Position numbers and translations under genes: made by a program. From JABWBD01 sp040768665 (GTDB taxonomy: Bacteria; Planctomycetota; Planctomycetia; Pirellulales; Thermoguttaceae): DNA of 64,000 nucleotides. The stretch spans positions 139,817 to 203,816 of the forward strand of contig JAXGMN010000025.1 in assembly GCA_040768665.1 (NCBI GenBank). The letters run 5' to 3'. The notes beneath the pieces are model-generated. The model had not been told where the DNA came from and ran no database searches. It worked only from the letters and a program-made list of their open reading frames with translations. Below are positions 25,479-34,253 of this stretch, one piece after another (position 1 is the stretch's first letter; every line of letters begins with the position of its first letter).

Positions 25479-26625
25479 CTCCCCGCTCCACTGCCCCGCC
25501 GGTTCGCGGGCGTTTCGACTCGATCGTGCCATCGCTGCCCAAGAGCGACTTCAAATCCCCGGCCAACTGCTGCTTTGCAGTCGCGCCGCCATCCAAGTAG
25601 GCTTTCCAGAACATCGTCGAGGTGGTCTGGATCAACCGGCGGAACAGGTCGTCCTTGCCCCCTTCACCAAACGGCCGGTCCTGATCGGTAAAGATGGCAT
25701 GGTCGCCACCTTGGAACATAATCAAGTACTGATCCGCCAGTTGAGTGCCGTCGTAGGCAGCCCGACGGTCCTCCTTGGTTGTGAGCCCGAGCGGGCTTTC
25801 ATCCTCGGTCCCCGTCATGTGGAGGCAGGGAATGCGTATCGCGCCGAACGTGTTCTCGGCGTAAACGTCTTTCAGCGGCGCGGACGGGCTCATCACCAGG
25901 CCGGCTTTTACGCGAGGATCGGAGAAAGTGACGGTCTTGCCCTCCGCGCCCCGGAAAGCCTGGCCGGCGACCGCCAGCGTGGCAAAACCGCCGAAGGAGT
26001 GCCCGGCCATGCCGATACGGTCCAAATCAAGTCGGCCGCAAAGCGGCGACTTCTCCTTGTTCAGATTCTCAAGATAGTCCAATGCGAAACTCAGATCGGG
26101 CGGTCGGTCCAGGGCTGTCTGCGGGTCCTTGGCTGCACGGAGAAAGGCACGTCGGATGAACAACGTGCCCTTCCAAAGATCGTCGTCGCTCCCTTTGTGC
26201 TGAACGTGCACGGAGACGAACCCATGCCCGGCCCAGTGCCGGCCCAGGTATTCGTAGCGAAGCCGCGAACTGCCCAAACCGTGCGAGAAGAGAATCACGG
26301 GGCGTGGCGTGTCGCTTTGCTTAGGGTAATAGATCTTGACTGGAATCTCCCGATTGCGAGCCGGGTCGATCCAATTGTCGAGCAATGTTTCGACTGCGTA
26401 GGGACCCATCTCGCCCGCCGAGAGTGGCGCGGTTTCTGAGGTGGACGCTCGCGGTCCGCCGCACGCGATCCAGGTCAGTCCCAGCGGGAAAAGAAGTCCG
26501 AACAAAACGGGAACAGGTGTCCTCCTTTTGTACCAGCTCCGGAAGTTCTTCGACGCCCGCCCGGAACTAGCCCCCTCTTTGCTGTGGAACGTAATGCATG
26601 TTGGGAAGCGCTTGACCCGCCGCAT
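25471..26625 (-). CDS. Secreted alpha/beta hydrolase (PAF-acetylhydrolase/chlorophyllase-like)
   Basis: 384 residues from the ATG at 26625, preceded by GAGGAG. The N-terminus is long and basic, then TPVPVLFGLLFPLGLTWIAC forms a hydrophobic export segment with Cys in IACGG, possibly a lipobox. The hydrolase core shows RPVILFSHGLGSSRLRYEYL (oxyanion loop), DRIGMAGHSFGGFATLAVAG (nucleophile Ser in GHSFGG), CLHMTGTEDESP (Asp/Glu region) and GGDHAIFTD (catalytic His). This fits PAF-AH/dienelactone-type lipases; the substrate is unknown. The TPVPVLFG part is encoded by sequence resembling half of the palindromic element family. Confidence 0.87.
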   Translation of the reverse strand: MRRVKRFPTCITFHSKEGASSGRASKNFRSWYKRRTPVPVLFGLLFPLGLTWIACGGPRASTSETAPLSAGEMGPYAVETLLDNWIDPARNREIPVKIYYPKQSDTPRPVILFSHGLGSSRLRYEYLGRHWAGHGFVSVHVQHKGSDDDLWKGTLFIRRAFLRAAKDPQTALDRPPDLSFALDYLENLNKEKSPLCGRLDLDRIGMAGHSFGGFATLAVAGQAFRGAEGKTVTFSDPRVKAGLVMSPSAPLKDVYAENTFGAIRIPCLHMTGTEDESPLGLTTKEDRRAAYDGTQLADQYLIMFQGGDHAIFTDQDRPFGEGGKDDLFRRLIQTTSTMFWKAYLDGGATAKQQLAGDLKSLLGSDGTIESKRPRTGGAVERGVE

Positions 26626-26969
26626 AGGGCTTCTCCTCGTGTTCTCTCCAGAGGTGGTTCTCTCTATAGGATAGTTCGCCACCACCGCATTTCTAGCGGA
26701 ATGGCCGCAAAATCGTTCTGGTCAGCCCGGCTCTTCAGCTCATGGTGCATCGGTGCGCGGCCCGCGTTCCTCCGGTGTGCGCGCCGATTGGTTTTCTGCG
26801 ACGGGCACGTGAACCGTAGCTTGAAACTGCCATATCCAGCCAACTACTAAATGTCTTTTTTTGCCACTCGCGGTGTCGTGTAGGTAAAATAGACAAGAAG
26901 GGGTGTTTCGCCTTCGGCAACGGAAGCTCGTACCCACTTTTTCCGGTTTTCAGAGGACCTATCACTGCC
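26626..26969. other. Divergent intergenic region
   Basis: 344 bases between the minus-strand hydrolase and the plus-strand DUF1573 gene. It should hold promoters for both. No repeat, RNA gene or convincing small frame was seen; short frames here show no family signature. Confidence 0.45.
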
Positions 26970-28136
26970 ATGTCACGCCTCTGCGTCAGACTTGCTTTCG
27001 CGCTCGGTTTGGTCTGTTCCGCGACCTTCGGCCAGTCGTGGACCGCAAACCTGATGGATCACACCGCATACGATTTCGGTACCATCGCCCGTGGAACGAA
27101 AGCGGAGCACACCTTTATGCTCCGCAATACGACGGCTGGAGAAATCCACATTGCCGGCATCCGCTCTAGTTGCGGTTGCACTCAGGTGCGTCTCGAAGAC
27201 GAGAAGTGGACCATCCAGCCCGGCGAGTCGGCGTCCATTGTCGCAGCAATCAACTCATCGTCCTACGTCGGGGCCAAATCGGCGACGATTACGGTTGCTT
27301 TCGATCGGCCGGCACCGGCAGAAGTGCAGCTTCACGTGAACACCTACATCCGCGGCGACGTGCTGATCCAGCCGGGCAACGTCCAATTTGGAGCGATTCC
27401 GAGGGGGAAAGCCGTCGAGAAACAGCTCCAGGTGACCCGTTCCGGACGCTCTGGCTGGCAGGTCCTCGACGCAAACTGCGTGAATCCTCACGTCACCTGC
27501 AAGGCCATCGAGACGCATCGGGACGGGAACAAGGTGAGCTACGAGATTCAGGTGCGACTCGACGAGACGGTGCCGGCCGGCTATCTCCGCGATCACGTAA
27601 TTCTTGTGACCAACGAACAGCGGTACCGCGAGATTCCGCTTCCTATTGAGGCGCACGTATTGGCAGACGTATCGGTGAGCCCCGCGTCGCTCTTCCTCGG
27701 CGTGGTTCAACCGGGCGAGGAAGTGAGCCGCCAATTGGTCGTCCGCGGCAATAAGCCGTTTCGCATCAAGCAGGTGTGGGCCGATGGTCCGGGCCTTACG
27801 ATTCACCTGGAAACCAGCGAGGAGCCTAAGGCGTTTTACCTGGTCCCGGTGAAGTTCCAGGCCGGCCGGCAACCGGGTAAAACGACGCAGACGATCCGCA
27901 TCGAAACCGACCTGGACAGTGGCGAGATAGTCGTGCCCGCTTTTGCAGTGGTCGCCGCGCCAGAGCCACGGTTGGCCGAGGATGCGGAAAAGAAAATCGA
28001 GATTGCCGCAGGACGCTCACCGGACGTTTCCGCGGCATTTCCGCAGGCGGCCGGCAAGGGCAATGCGGCAGAAAGCACGCCAGGGCCAGCAAGCGGTCGA
28101 TTTCCGATCCTGCAGCGTCTCTTCGGCCATCGTTGA
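26970..28136 (+). CDS. DUF1573-containing secreted protein (HYDIN/ASPM-like domains)
   Basis: 388 residues with a signal peptide (MSRLCVRLAFALGLVCSATF, cleavage near GQS). The first domain is typical DUF1573: AYDFGTIARGTKAEHTFMLR, then GIRSSCGCTQVRLE with the conserved SSCGC. Two further Ig-like beta domains follow (VQFGAIPRGKAVEKQLQVTR and ASLFLGVVQPGEEVSRQLVV). Proteins of this type are common in planctomycetes and are thought to be periplasmic or surface beta-sandwich proteins. No enzymatic residue is evident. The C-terminal 50 residues are low-complexity. Confidence 0.88.
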   Translation: MSRLCVRLAFALGLVCSATFGQSWTANLMDHTAYDFGTIARGTKAEHTFMLRNTTAGEIHIAGIRSSCGCTQVRLEDEKWTIQPGESASIVAAINSSSYVGAKSATITVAFDRPAPAEVQLHVNTYIRGDVLIQPGNVQFGAIPRGKAVEKQLQVTRSGRSGWQVLDANCVNPHVTCKAIETHRDGNKVSYEIQVRLDETVPAGYLRDHVILVTNEQRYREIPLPIEAHVLADVSVSPASLFLGVVQPGEEVSRQLVVRGNKPFRIKQVWADGPGLTIHLETSEEPKAFYLVPVKFQAGRQPGKTTQTIRIETDLDSGEIVVPAFAVVAAPEPRLAEDAEKKIEIAAGRSPDVSAAFPQAAGKGNAAESTPGPASGRFPILQRLFGHR

Positions 28137-28150
28137 CCTTTCATGGCCGG

Positions 28151-28248
28151 AAGAGCCTATCCCATAACCATCGGCGACTGGATCGTCTGTACGGACTCTT
28201 CAGAGCAAAATCTGTCTGTCCCCTCGCGCGGTTTTGGGATAGGCTCTT
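28151..28248 (+). repeat. Palindromic element 3, diverged core, GATAGGCTC arm subfamily
   Basis: Arms AAGAGCCTATCCCATAACC (28151-28169) and GGTTTTGGGATAGGCTCTT (28230-28248) pair with one mismatch. The core is degenerate (GGCGACTGGATC on the left, CTGTCTGTCCCC on the right). The same arms occur at 47096-47199. Confidence 0.7.
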
Positions 28249-28354
28249 AGAGTCGGCGCGTCGGGGATATCAGGTTTCCAATCCGACTGCTGGAAGCAAG
28301 CCATTAAACGGTCAGATCAGCCATTTTTGCCCCTTTGAGCGAGAGGACAATCCA

Positions 28355-29050
28355 ATGTGGCATACGTCTGCGGGTTTGCGGGCACTAGCCGGTGCGGAAG
28401 CGCGGTTGATTCGCGAGGCTGTCGATAGCATGGCCGACACGATCTGCATGAACGTGGATCAGGGGGAACTCCAGGAATTCGGAGTCAGCGCGTTCGACCG
28501 CCTGGAGCCCGCGCAACAATTGGCCATGCTGTGCGACGTCGTGGAAGCGTTGCTCTCGGAAACACGAGAGGCTCCAGAACTGACTTTCCTGAACGAAGCG
28601 GCTGTGGCGGCGATTTACCAAACCCTGTACCACAACGTGGAGTTGGAGATCGAGTCGACCGAGGTGTCGGACAGTACCGCCTGGCGGGCTATCATCCGAA
28701 ATGCGTCCGTGGAGACTGACGCCGCGGATGGATCGCCGCGTGACGCGGAATGTCCTGTTCCCGAGCTTTCAAGCCGGGATTTGAATGATTGGTCCTTGGA
28801 GGTCGGAATCCTGGCATCCCGCGTTCTGCACGACGCGGATTGGGAGATGGAGGACCTTTTCGTTGATCAACCACCCGACGCCTCGAGGGCGCTGAAACAA
28901 TTGATTGCCATCGATGGCGACTACTTTGTGGCTGTGCCTCCGGATTGTGACGAAGACGACGTAGAATTGCTTCTCAAACGCCTTCGTGCTGTTCTCCATG
29001 CGCCGGAAAATCCCTTGGACAATGGCGGCCAGACCGGAAGCCGGGATTAG
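28355..29050 (+). CDS. Hypothetical acidic protein
   Basis: 231 residues from the ATG at 28355, with GAGAGGAC upstream; the longer frame 5' of it crosses palindromic element 3 and is unlikely. The sequence is acidic and helical, for example ALAGAEARLIREAVDSMADT, PAQQLAMLCDVVEALLSET and ELTFLNEAAVAAIYQTLYHN, with a polar tail. There is no signal peptide, membrane segment or recognised motif. It may be a planctomycete-specific cytoplasmic protein. Confidence 0.65.
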   Translation: MWHTSAGLRALAGAEARLIREAVDSMADTICMNVDQGELQEFGVSAFDRLEPAQQLAMLCDVVEALLSETREAPELTFLNEAAVAAIYQTLYHNVELEIESTEVSDSTAWRAIIRNASVETDAADGSPRDAECPVPELSSRDLNDWSLEVGILASRVLHDADWEMEDLFVDQPPDASRALKQLIAIDGDYFVAVPPDCDEDDVELLLKRLRAVLHAPENPLDNGGQTGSRD

Positions 29051-29553
29051 CGTCTCTCGTCCGCCGCCCTGCCACCACTGCTTCCTCTCGCCTTACCCGC
29101 AGCCGACGGCTTATCCACCCAGCTTTCGGCCGGGTCGAACTTGCTCGTACGACCCGCGACGGAACTCCTGCACCTATCAGCGTTTACGCCCGAGCGCCTC
29201 GCCCGACTTGATCGGCAGAAAACCGGCTCGGACAAAAGCCCCTACCCAGTGCGTCCGCCCCGAGAACATGCCACATCGCGGCGAGCCGAATGCGATGTAG
29301 ACGCTTCCGCCACGGCGACCGGGGGGGCGATGGCGGGGTAATGTTTGCCCTGCGGGAAGGTCGGCGTACGGTCGACCGGTCAGGAGAAGGCCGGCAGTCG
29401 CCAGCTCGGTGAGCCACGCGTCGGGAAATGCACGTCAGGCTCGCTGCGCGTGCGAGTTGGTCCGGTGTTTCATGCGTTGGCCCGTTGGGGCTTGGCTTTC
29501 TCTAGCGGCCGCCCCACATCGATCGATATTCCTTTTTTGGCAAACCTCTGCGG
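29051..29553. other. Non-coding stretch 3' of the IS1182-type transposase
   Basis: 503 bases. One plus-strand frame has protein-like text (PYPQPTAYPPSFRPGRTCSY) but no start, family or continuation, so it may be a gene remnant. The left end of the insertion sequence should lie near 29500-29550; no clean inverted-repeat pair or target duplication was found. Confidence 0.4.
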
Positions 29554-31086
29554 CTACTTCGAAGCAGCGATCCGCTCACGGATCGCTTGGGCGATTGGGC
29601 TGAGTCGCATTTTCCCCAGCGTTCCGCCGCGACGCGGCAGGCTGGCCAACACGGTCGCGAAAGCTCCGTGCACAAGCATCACCACCCCGATCATCGCATG
29701 GAAGCGCGCCGGCCCCGTCACGTTGCCGTCGTCGGCACCCCAGAAAATCTTCAGCCGAGCGTTGATGCGCTCGACGCTCGTGCGCCCTTTGTACAGTCGC
29801 TCGAACTGTTTCGTCGCACGCGGGATCGGAGGAAAGCGACGCAGATCAATCTCTTGCTTCACGCGAATCGTCAATCCGTATTTCTTGTTCGCGTTGCAGA
29901 TCGGCGACATGGCGCACTCGAATCCCTCGTGCATCGCCGGGCAGCGGTACTTCAGCGTCTTGCGCGAGGCCTCATGACCAATGTACGCCATCCGGCGACG
30001 GATCATCGGCGAGCTGCTCCGATCGTAGCAATAGAGCGTTCCCGCTTCATCGTAGACAATGTTCGTGCCGCCATCGTGCCCCGGCAACAATCGCTCCTTT
30101 TCTTCTTTCCACAGGGCGCGAACTTCGATCAAGGGCTTGATGCCGCAGGCCGCGAGCTTCTCATGGACCTTCTTGTCATCAGCCATCTTGTCGTAAGCCA
30201 ACGTCTCGATCCGCCCCTGTGGCAGATTCGCCTTTGCCTGATCGACTAACTCCGGCAACGCTTCGTTGTCGCCAACCTTTGTCGAACTAATCCTATAGGC
30301 CAGCACGACCTCATGCTTCACGTCCACCAGCAGGTGGAGCTTGTATCCGAACCACTCGACCACGCGTATCACGCAGCCTTGATCGTTTACGTATTCCTTG
30401 CGACCGCCGCTGGGCTGAGGCAGCCCATTGGCATCGTACTCGATCTTTTTTGTTTTCTTTTCCGAGGCATCGGAAGCCTCCGCCGAATCCTTCCCTTCGG
30501 CCGTCCCCGGGACCGCCGAGGCCGCGGCCTCTCCACCGCGCTGCTTTTCACCCTTAGCTTGGCTTGAAGCCTCCTTCGCTTGACTCCTTGCTTTGGCATC
30601 CGCTTCCTTCTGCGCCTTGGCGTCGCATCGACGTCGCCGTGCGTTCAGCGCTGTGGCGTCTCCCGCGGTGTGTTGACCAAAGTCGGCGACGGTTTCGCCC
30701 AGCCGGTGCACCATCTCGTTGAAGGCTGCTTGCATCGCAGCCAGATGCGTCGGATGGCCCAATCCTTCCAGAAACCGCGAGACGTTCCAGCTTTGAGGAA
30801 CCTGGTCCGCTGACTCGATGCCGATCAGCTTCGCCAGCGAAGGATTACGCCGCAATTCCCCCAGGCACGCCTCAAAGTCCCGGTGACGCAAGGCACAGGT
30901 CAGAATCACCACTCCCCAGAGGCTGCGGATCGAGTAATCGTCTCGTCCGTTTCCTCGGGCGTCCTGGAGCTGGTCGAGAATCCGTTCATCCGGAATCGCT
31001 TCCAGAAGCTCTTTGATGGTCCTCAACGTTGGATGATCTTCCAGGGATTCCCACGGAAAGAGCCGCTTCTGGAACTCGATATACAT
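29554..31086 (-). CDS. IS1182-type DDE transposase
   Basis: 510 residues from the ATG at 31086, preceded by AAGGAGGT 7 bases upstream; the longer frame to 31293 is not protein-like. The N-terminal domain shows IPDERILDQLQDARGNGRDD and TCALRHRDFEACLGELRRNP. Catalytic-region features are TAGDATALNARRRR (first Asp), IETLAYDKMADDKKVHEKL (second Asp) and RTSVERINARLK (final Glu). A charged low-complexity insert lies after the first Asp. The gene appears intact. The ends of the element were not resolved; partial inverted similarity is seen near 29510-29540 and 31165-31200. Confidence 0.85.
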   Translation of the reverse strand: MYIEFQKRLFPWESLEDHPTLRTIKELLEAIPDERILDQLQDARGNGRDDYSIRSLWGVVILTCALRHRDFEACLGELRRNPSLAKLIGIESADQVPQSWNVSRFLEGLGHPTHLAAMQAAFNEMVHRLGETVADFGQHTAGDATALNARRRRCDAKAQKEADAKARSQAKEASSQAKGEKQRGGEAAASAVPGTAEGKDSAEASDASEKKTKKIEYDANGLPQPSGGRKEYVNDQGCVIRVVEWFGYKLHLLVDVKHEVVLAYRISSTKVGDNEALPELVDQAKANLPQGRIETLAYDKMADDKKVHEKLAACGIKPLIEVRALWKEEKERLLPGHDGGTNIVYDEAGTLYCYDRSSSPMIRRRMAYIGHEASRKTLKYRCPAMHEGFECAMSPICNANKKYGLTIRVKQEIDLRRFPPIPRATKQFERLYKGRTSVERINARLKIFWGADDGNVTGPARFHAMIGVVMLVHGAFATVLASLPRRGGTLGKMRLSPIAQAIRERIAASK

Positions 31087-31409
31087 GCGTCGGACCTCCT
31101 TGCAATCGAATGCGAGCATTCTACACCGCAACCGATCCCCGCACAAGCCCCCGCGTGGTCTAAAAATCGAAAAAAATCGATCGGCGGCGAGCGAAACGCG
31201 AGCAAAGACGCAGGTCTTGCGGGTAAGCCCTTTTTCGGCGTCATTCGCAGCTCTTGCCCCACAAAGACTTGCGAACAGCGCATAAGGCTCCATCGCGGCA
31301 GAGGGAGATTGACGGACCGGTCACGCGGACTTAGCATGGGTGCTTCACGCCCCCACTCCCAGTTTTTTCACAAGCTCTCCGCTGCCTCCTTCGAAAGAAA
31401 GACGCCAGG
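31087..31409. other. Intergenic region between transposase and Lrp-like gene
   Basis: 323 bases containing the 5' region and probable right end of the IS1182-type element, including an A-rich stretch around 31162-31180 (AAAAATCGAAAAAAATCG). The remainder is upstream sequence for the Lrp/trp cluster. No gene or clear terminator is seen. Confidence 0.4.
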
Positions 31410-31658
31410 ATGATCCGAGCATTGGTGCTGATGAACGTCGAACGAGGCGAGGTGCCCGCGACCGGCAAGCAACTCGCCGAGATGGACGAGGTCGTCGACG
31501 TCTACTCCGTCGCCGGAGACTACGACCTGGTTGCAATCGTGCAAAGCGAGGAATACGAGCGCCTCGCCGAGATCGTCACGGAAAAGGTGCAGGCGATCGA
31601 CACCATCGTTCACACGACCACGCTCATGGCATTCCGCAGTTACAAGTTCTCTCTGTAG
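31410..31658 (+). CDS. Stand-alone Lrp/AsnC ligand-binding (RAM) domain protein
   Basis: 82 residues. The whole protein is one RAM/AsnC ligand-binding domain: MIRALVLMNVERGEVPATGK, DVYSVAGDYDLVAIVQSEEY and VTEKVQAIDTIVHTTTLMAF. There is no helix-turn-helix domain, so it cannot bind DNA in the usual Lrp way. Related stand-alone RAM proteins form dimers or octamers that bind amino acids. It lies 18 bases before trpD on the same strand. I infer a regulatory or allosteric role in the pathway encoded downstream. Confidence 0.87.
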   Translation: MIRALVLMNVERGEVPATGKQLAEMDEVVDVYSVAGDYDLVAIVQSEEYERLAEIVTEKVQAIDTIVHTTTLMAFRSYKFSL

Positions 31659-31676
31659 ACAAAGGTAGCCGGGAAC

Positions 31677-32717
31677 ATGATTCGTTCAGCGCTGAGAAAG
31701 CTGACCGTCGGGCAGCATCTCCAGGAAGAGGAGATCTTTGAAATCATCGGCGGGATCCGCAGCGGCGAGATCACCGACGTGCAGATCGCCGGTTTCCTCG
31801 TGGCCCTGTTGATGAAAGGCCCCACCATCCGCGAGACGGCGGCGATCGCGCGGGCCATGCAGGCCAACTGCGAGCAGATCCGCCCGAGAGTGGACGGCGA
31901 GTTGATCGACACCTGCGGCACCGGCGGAGGGCGGACCACGTTCAACTGCTCCTCCGCGGTGGCGATCGTGGCCGCCGCGGCCGGCATCCCCGTGGCCAAG
32001 CACGGCAGCCGCTCCCTCTCGTCGCTTTCGGGAAGCGCCGACGTGCTGGAGAAGCTGGGGGTGGCCATCGATCTGTCGCCCGAGCAGGCCGAGCGGCTCA
32101 TCGAGGCGGCCGGCATCAGCTTTCTCTATGCCCCCAATTTCCATCCCGTGATGCACAAAGTCCTCCCGCCCGAGATGGCCCTGGGGATCAAGACGATCTT
32201 CTATACCATCATCGGTCCCCTGATCAATCCGGCCGCCGCGAGGCGGCACATCCTCGGCGTCTACCGGCCCGACCTCGTGCAAATGGTCGCCGACATCCTC
32301 GTCGAACTGCAGTTCAAGCACGCCCTGGTCGTGCACGGGCTCGACGGCCTGGACGAGATCTCCGTGATCGGCAAGACGTCCGTGGCCGAGGTCAAAGACG
32401 GCTGGGCCAAAAAGTACGAAATCGCCCCGGAACAACTCGGACTGGCCCGCCACACGTACGAAGACCTCGCCGGTGGAACCGCCGAGCAGAACGCGGAAAT
32501 CCTCACGGCGATTTTCACCGGCCGCGAGAAAGGCGCACGGCGCGACATGGTCCTGGCCAATGCGGCCGCCGCACTGATGGTCGGCGGCAAGGTCGACGGG
32601 CTCCGCGACGGGGTCCAGAAAGCCGCTCAACTGATCGAGAGCGGGGCGGCCAAAAAGAAGCTCGATCAGTTGGTCGCCGAGTCGAACCGGATCGCTTCGG
32701 AAGGCAGATCAGGATGA
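31677..32717 (+). CDS. trpD: TrpD-family phosphoribosyltransferase with altered substrate site
   Basis: 346 residues, usual length for anthranilate phosphoribosyltransferase, which joins anthranilate to PRPP in tryptophan synthesis. Family motifs are GELIDTCGTGGGRTTFN (81-90), VAKHGSRSLSSLSGSADVLE (107-125), TIIGPLINPA (177-186) and VVHGLDGLDEIS, with the Asp-Glu metal pair. Several usual residues differ: GTGGD is GTGGG, KHGNR is KHGSR (Ser111), and the Arg of PVRxxLGxRT is Glu166 in PPEMALGIKT. The Asn and Arg that contact anthranilate in characterised TrpDs therefore appear replaced. It overlaps the next gene by ATGA. It may use another aromatic amine, or be an unusual TrpD. Confidence 0.8.
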   Translation: MIRSALRKLTVGQHLQEEEIFEIIGGIRSGEITDVQIAGFLVALLMKGPTIRETAAIARAMQANCEQIRPRVDGELIDTCGTGGGRTTFNCSSAVAIVAAAAGIPVAKHGSRSLSSLSGSADVLEKLGVAIDLSPEQAERLIEAAGISFLYAPNFHPVMHKVLPPEMALGIKTIFYTIIGPLINPAAARRHILGVYRPDLVQMVADILVELQFKHALVVHGLDGLDEISVIGKTSVAEVKDGWAKKYEIAPEQLGLARHTYEDLAGGTAEQNAEILTAIFTGREKGARRDMVLANAAAALMVGGKVDGLRDGVQKAAQLIESGAAKKKLDQLVAESNRIASEGRSG

Positions 32718-33421
32718 ACGTCGGCGATAGAGGGAAATTCTCCGCCGCGCTGGAGGCCGCTCGCGAGGCAGGCCGCTCGCCTTTGATATCGGAGATCAAA
32801 TGCCGCAGCCCCAAGGAGGGTGACCTGCTGGCCGGCCGCGACCCGGCCGTCTTGGCCACGGCCATGCAAGCCGCGGGCGCCGCCTGCCTGTCGGTCGTCA
32901 CCGAGCCGGAACATTTCGGCGGCAGCCTCGACCTGCTGGGGGCCGCAGCCTCGGCCGTCTCCCTCCCCGTGCTCCGCAAAGACCTGCTGACCACTCGAAA
33001 AGATGTCCAGGCGACCCGCGACGCGGGCGGATCGTGCCTGCTGCTGATCGTGTCGGTCCTCGACTGGCCGACGCTCGTCGCGCTGCACCGGGAGGCGCAC
33101 CGCTGCGGCCTGGAAACGCTCGTCGAGGTCCATGACGAGACCGAGCTCCAGCGGGCTCTGACCCTGGATCTCGACCTGTTGGGGATCAACAACCGCGACA
33201 TCCGGCAGCTCGAAGTCGACGACGGCACCGTCGCCCGCACACTCCGCCTGCTCGAGCAGGTGCCGCCCGGGATCCGTGTGATCAGCGAAAGCTCCATCTC
33301 CGCGCCCGAAGAAGTCCGCGCCGTGCTGGAAGCCGGGGCACTCGGCGTCCTCGTCGGCACCTCGATCCTTCGTGCCTCCGATCCCGCGGAAGCCGTTCGG
33401 CGGTTGGCGTTTGCCACGTAA
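32714..33421 (+). CDS. trpC: Indole-3-glycerol-phosphate synthase-like protein
   Basis: 235 residues, slightly short for TrpC. IGPS closes the indole ring from CdRP. Catalytic positions are kept: Glu and Lys in LISEIKCRSP, Lys in VLRKDL, Glu in TLVEVHDE, Asn in LLGINNRDI, and Ser in VISESSIS. Unusual are KDLLTTRKD in place of the common KDFxxDPYQ, SESS in place of SESG, and SPKEG in place of SPSKG. Its start overlaps the trpD stop (ATGA), so the two are co-translated. It probably performs the IGPS reaction or a close analogue on a related substrate. Confidence 0.85.
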   Translation: MNVGDRGKFSAALEAAREAGRSPLISEIKCRSPKEGDLLAGRDPAVLATAMQAAGAACLSVVTEPEHFGGSLDLLGAAASAVSLPVLRKDLLTTRKDVQATRDAGGSCLLLIVSVLDWPTLVALHREAHRCGLETLVEVHDETELQRALTLDLDLLGINNRDIRQLEVDDGTVARTLRLLEQVPPGIRVISESSISAPEEVRAVLEAGALGVLVGTSILRASDPAEAVRRLAFAT

Positions 33422-33444
33422 ATCCCCTTCGACGCTCTACGCTT

Positions 33445-34125
33445 ATGGTCCGGGTCAAGATCTGCGGAAACACCGATCGGCAGCAGATCGACTGGGCCGT
33501 CGAGGCCGGGGCAGACTGCCTGGGATTCGTGGTTGAATATCCGGTCGCCGTCCCCTGGAATCTTTCACGCGACGAAGCCCGCGAGCTGCTCGGCCGGGTC
33601 CCGCCGATGGTCAGCCGCGCGGTGGTGACCGGCGGCGAGCCCGAGCATGTTCTGGCGATCGCCCGGTCCGTCATGCCCCACTTCGTGCAGTTGCACACCG
33701 ACAACTCGCTGGACGAGACGTCGGCCGTGGCGAACAAACTGGCTCCCCTGGGGATCGGGCTCATCCGAGCCCTGCGGATCGACGTCGCCACCGGCGAGGC
33801 GTGCGGCGAGATTGCCGATCCGATCCGCGCCGCACTCGCCCTGCAGGAAACCGGCATAGCAGGACTGCTCCTCGACGCTCGCACCTCGACCATGCCGGCC
33901 GGCACCGGAACGAGCGTCGACTGGCAAACGGCCCGATCCATCCGCGAGGCCCTCTCGATCCCAATGGTCCTCGCCGGCGGACTTACGCCCCAGAACGTCC
34001 GCCGCGCGATTGAGACGGTCCGCCCCTTCGCCGTCGACGTGATCAGCGGCGTCGAAGCTGCACGGAAAGTGAAGGATCCGGAGTTGATTCGAGCGTTTAT
34101 TGCAGAATCTTTGGCCGCGGGTTGA
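33445..34125 (+). CDS. trpF: Phosphoribosylanthranilate isomerase-like protein
   Basis: 226 residues. PRAI performs the Amadori rearrangement between the TrpD and TrpC steps. Catalytic Cys is in VKICGNTDR and catalytic Asp in GLLLDAR. Phosphate-binding loops are TGTSVDW and LAGGLTPQNVRRAI, and the end reads VDVISGVEAARKVKDPELI. The VQLHG motif is VQLHTDNS and the FxxxSPR region is VEYPVAVPWNL, so the substrate pocket differs from textbook TrpF. It is 23 bases after trpC in the same operon. trpE, trpG, trpA and trpB are not in the window. Confidence 0.83.
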   Translation: MVRVKICGNTDRQQIDWAVEAGADCLGFVVEYPVAVPWNLSRDEARELLGRVPPMVSRAVVTGGEPEHVLAIARSVMPHFVQLHTDNSLDETSAVANKLAPLGIGLIRALRIDVATGEACGEIADPIRAALALQETGIAGLLLDARTSTMPAGTGTSVDWQTARSIREALSIPMVLAGGLTPQNVRRAIETVRPFAVDVISGVEAARKVKDPELIRAFIAESLAAG

Positions 34126-34253
34126 TGAAACATCTCGGAATCCGGAAGATTGCGCCGGACTTGTTTCGTCTCGCATGGTTGGCAAGAATGGGGCCAACCG
34201 TGAATCGCGCACGACCCTGATGAGTTGAACCCCTCTTATTCGAAAGACCCGCC

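Noticed and set aside
29500..31200. Inverted-repeat ends for the IS1182-type element
   Set aside because: Only loose complementarity (GATCGAT with T-rich flanks) was found and no target duplication, so borders are not claimed.
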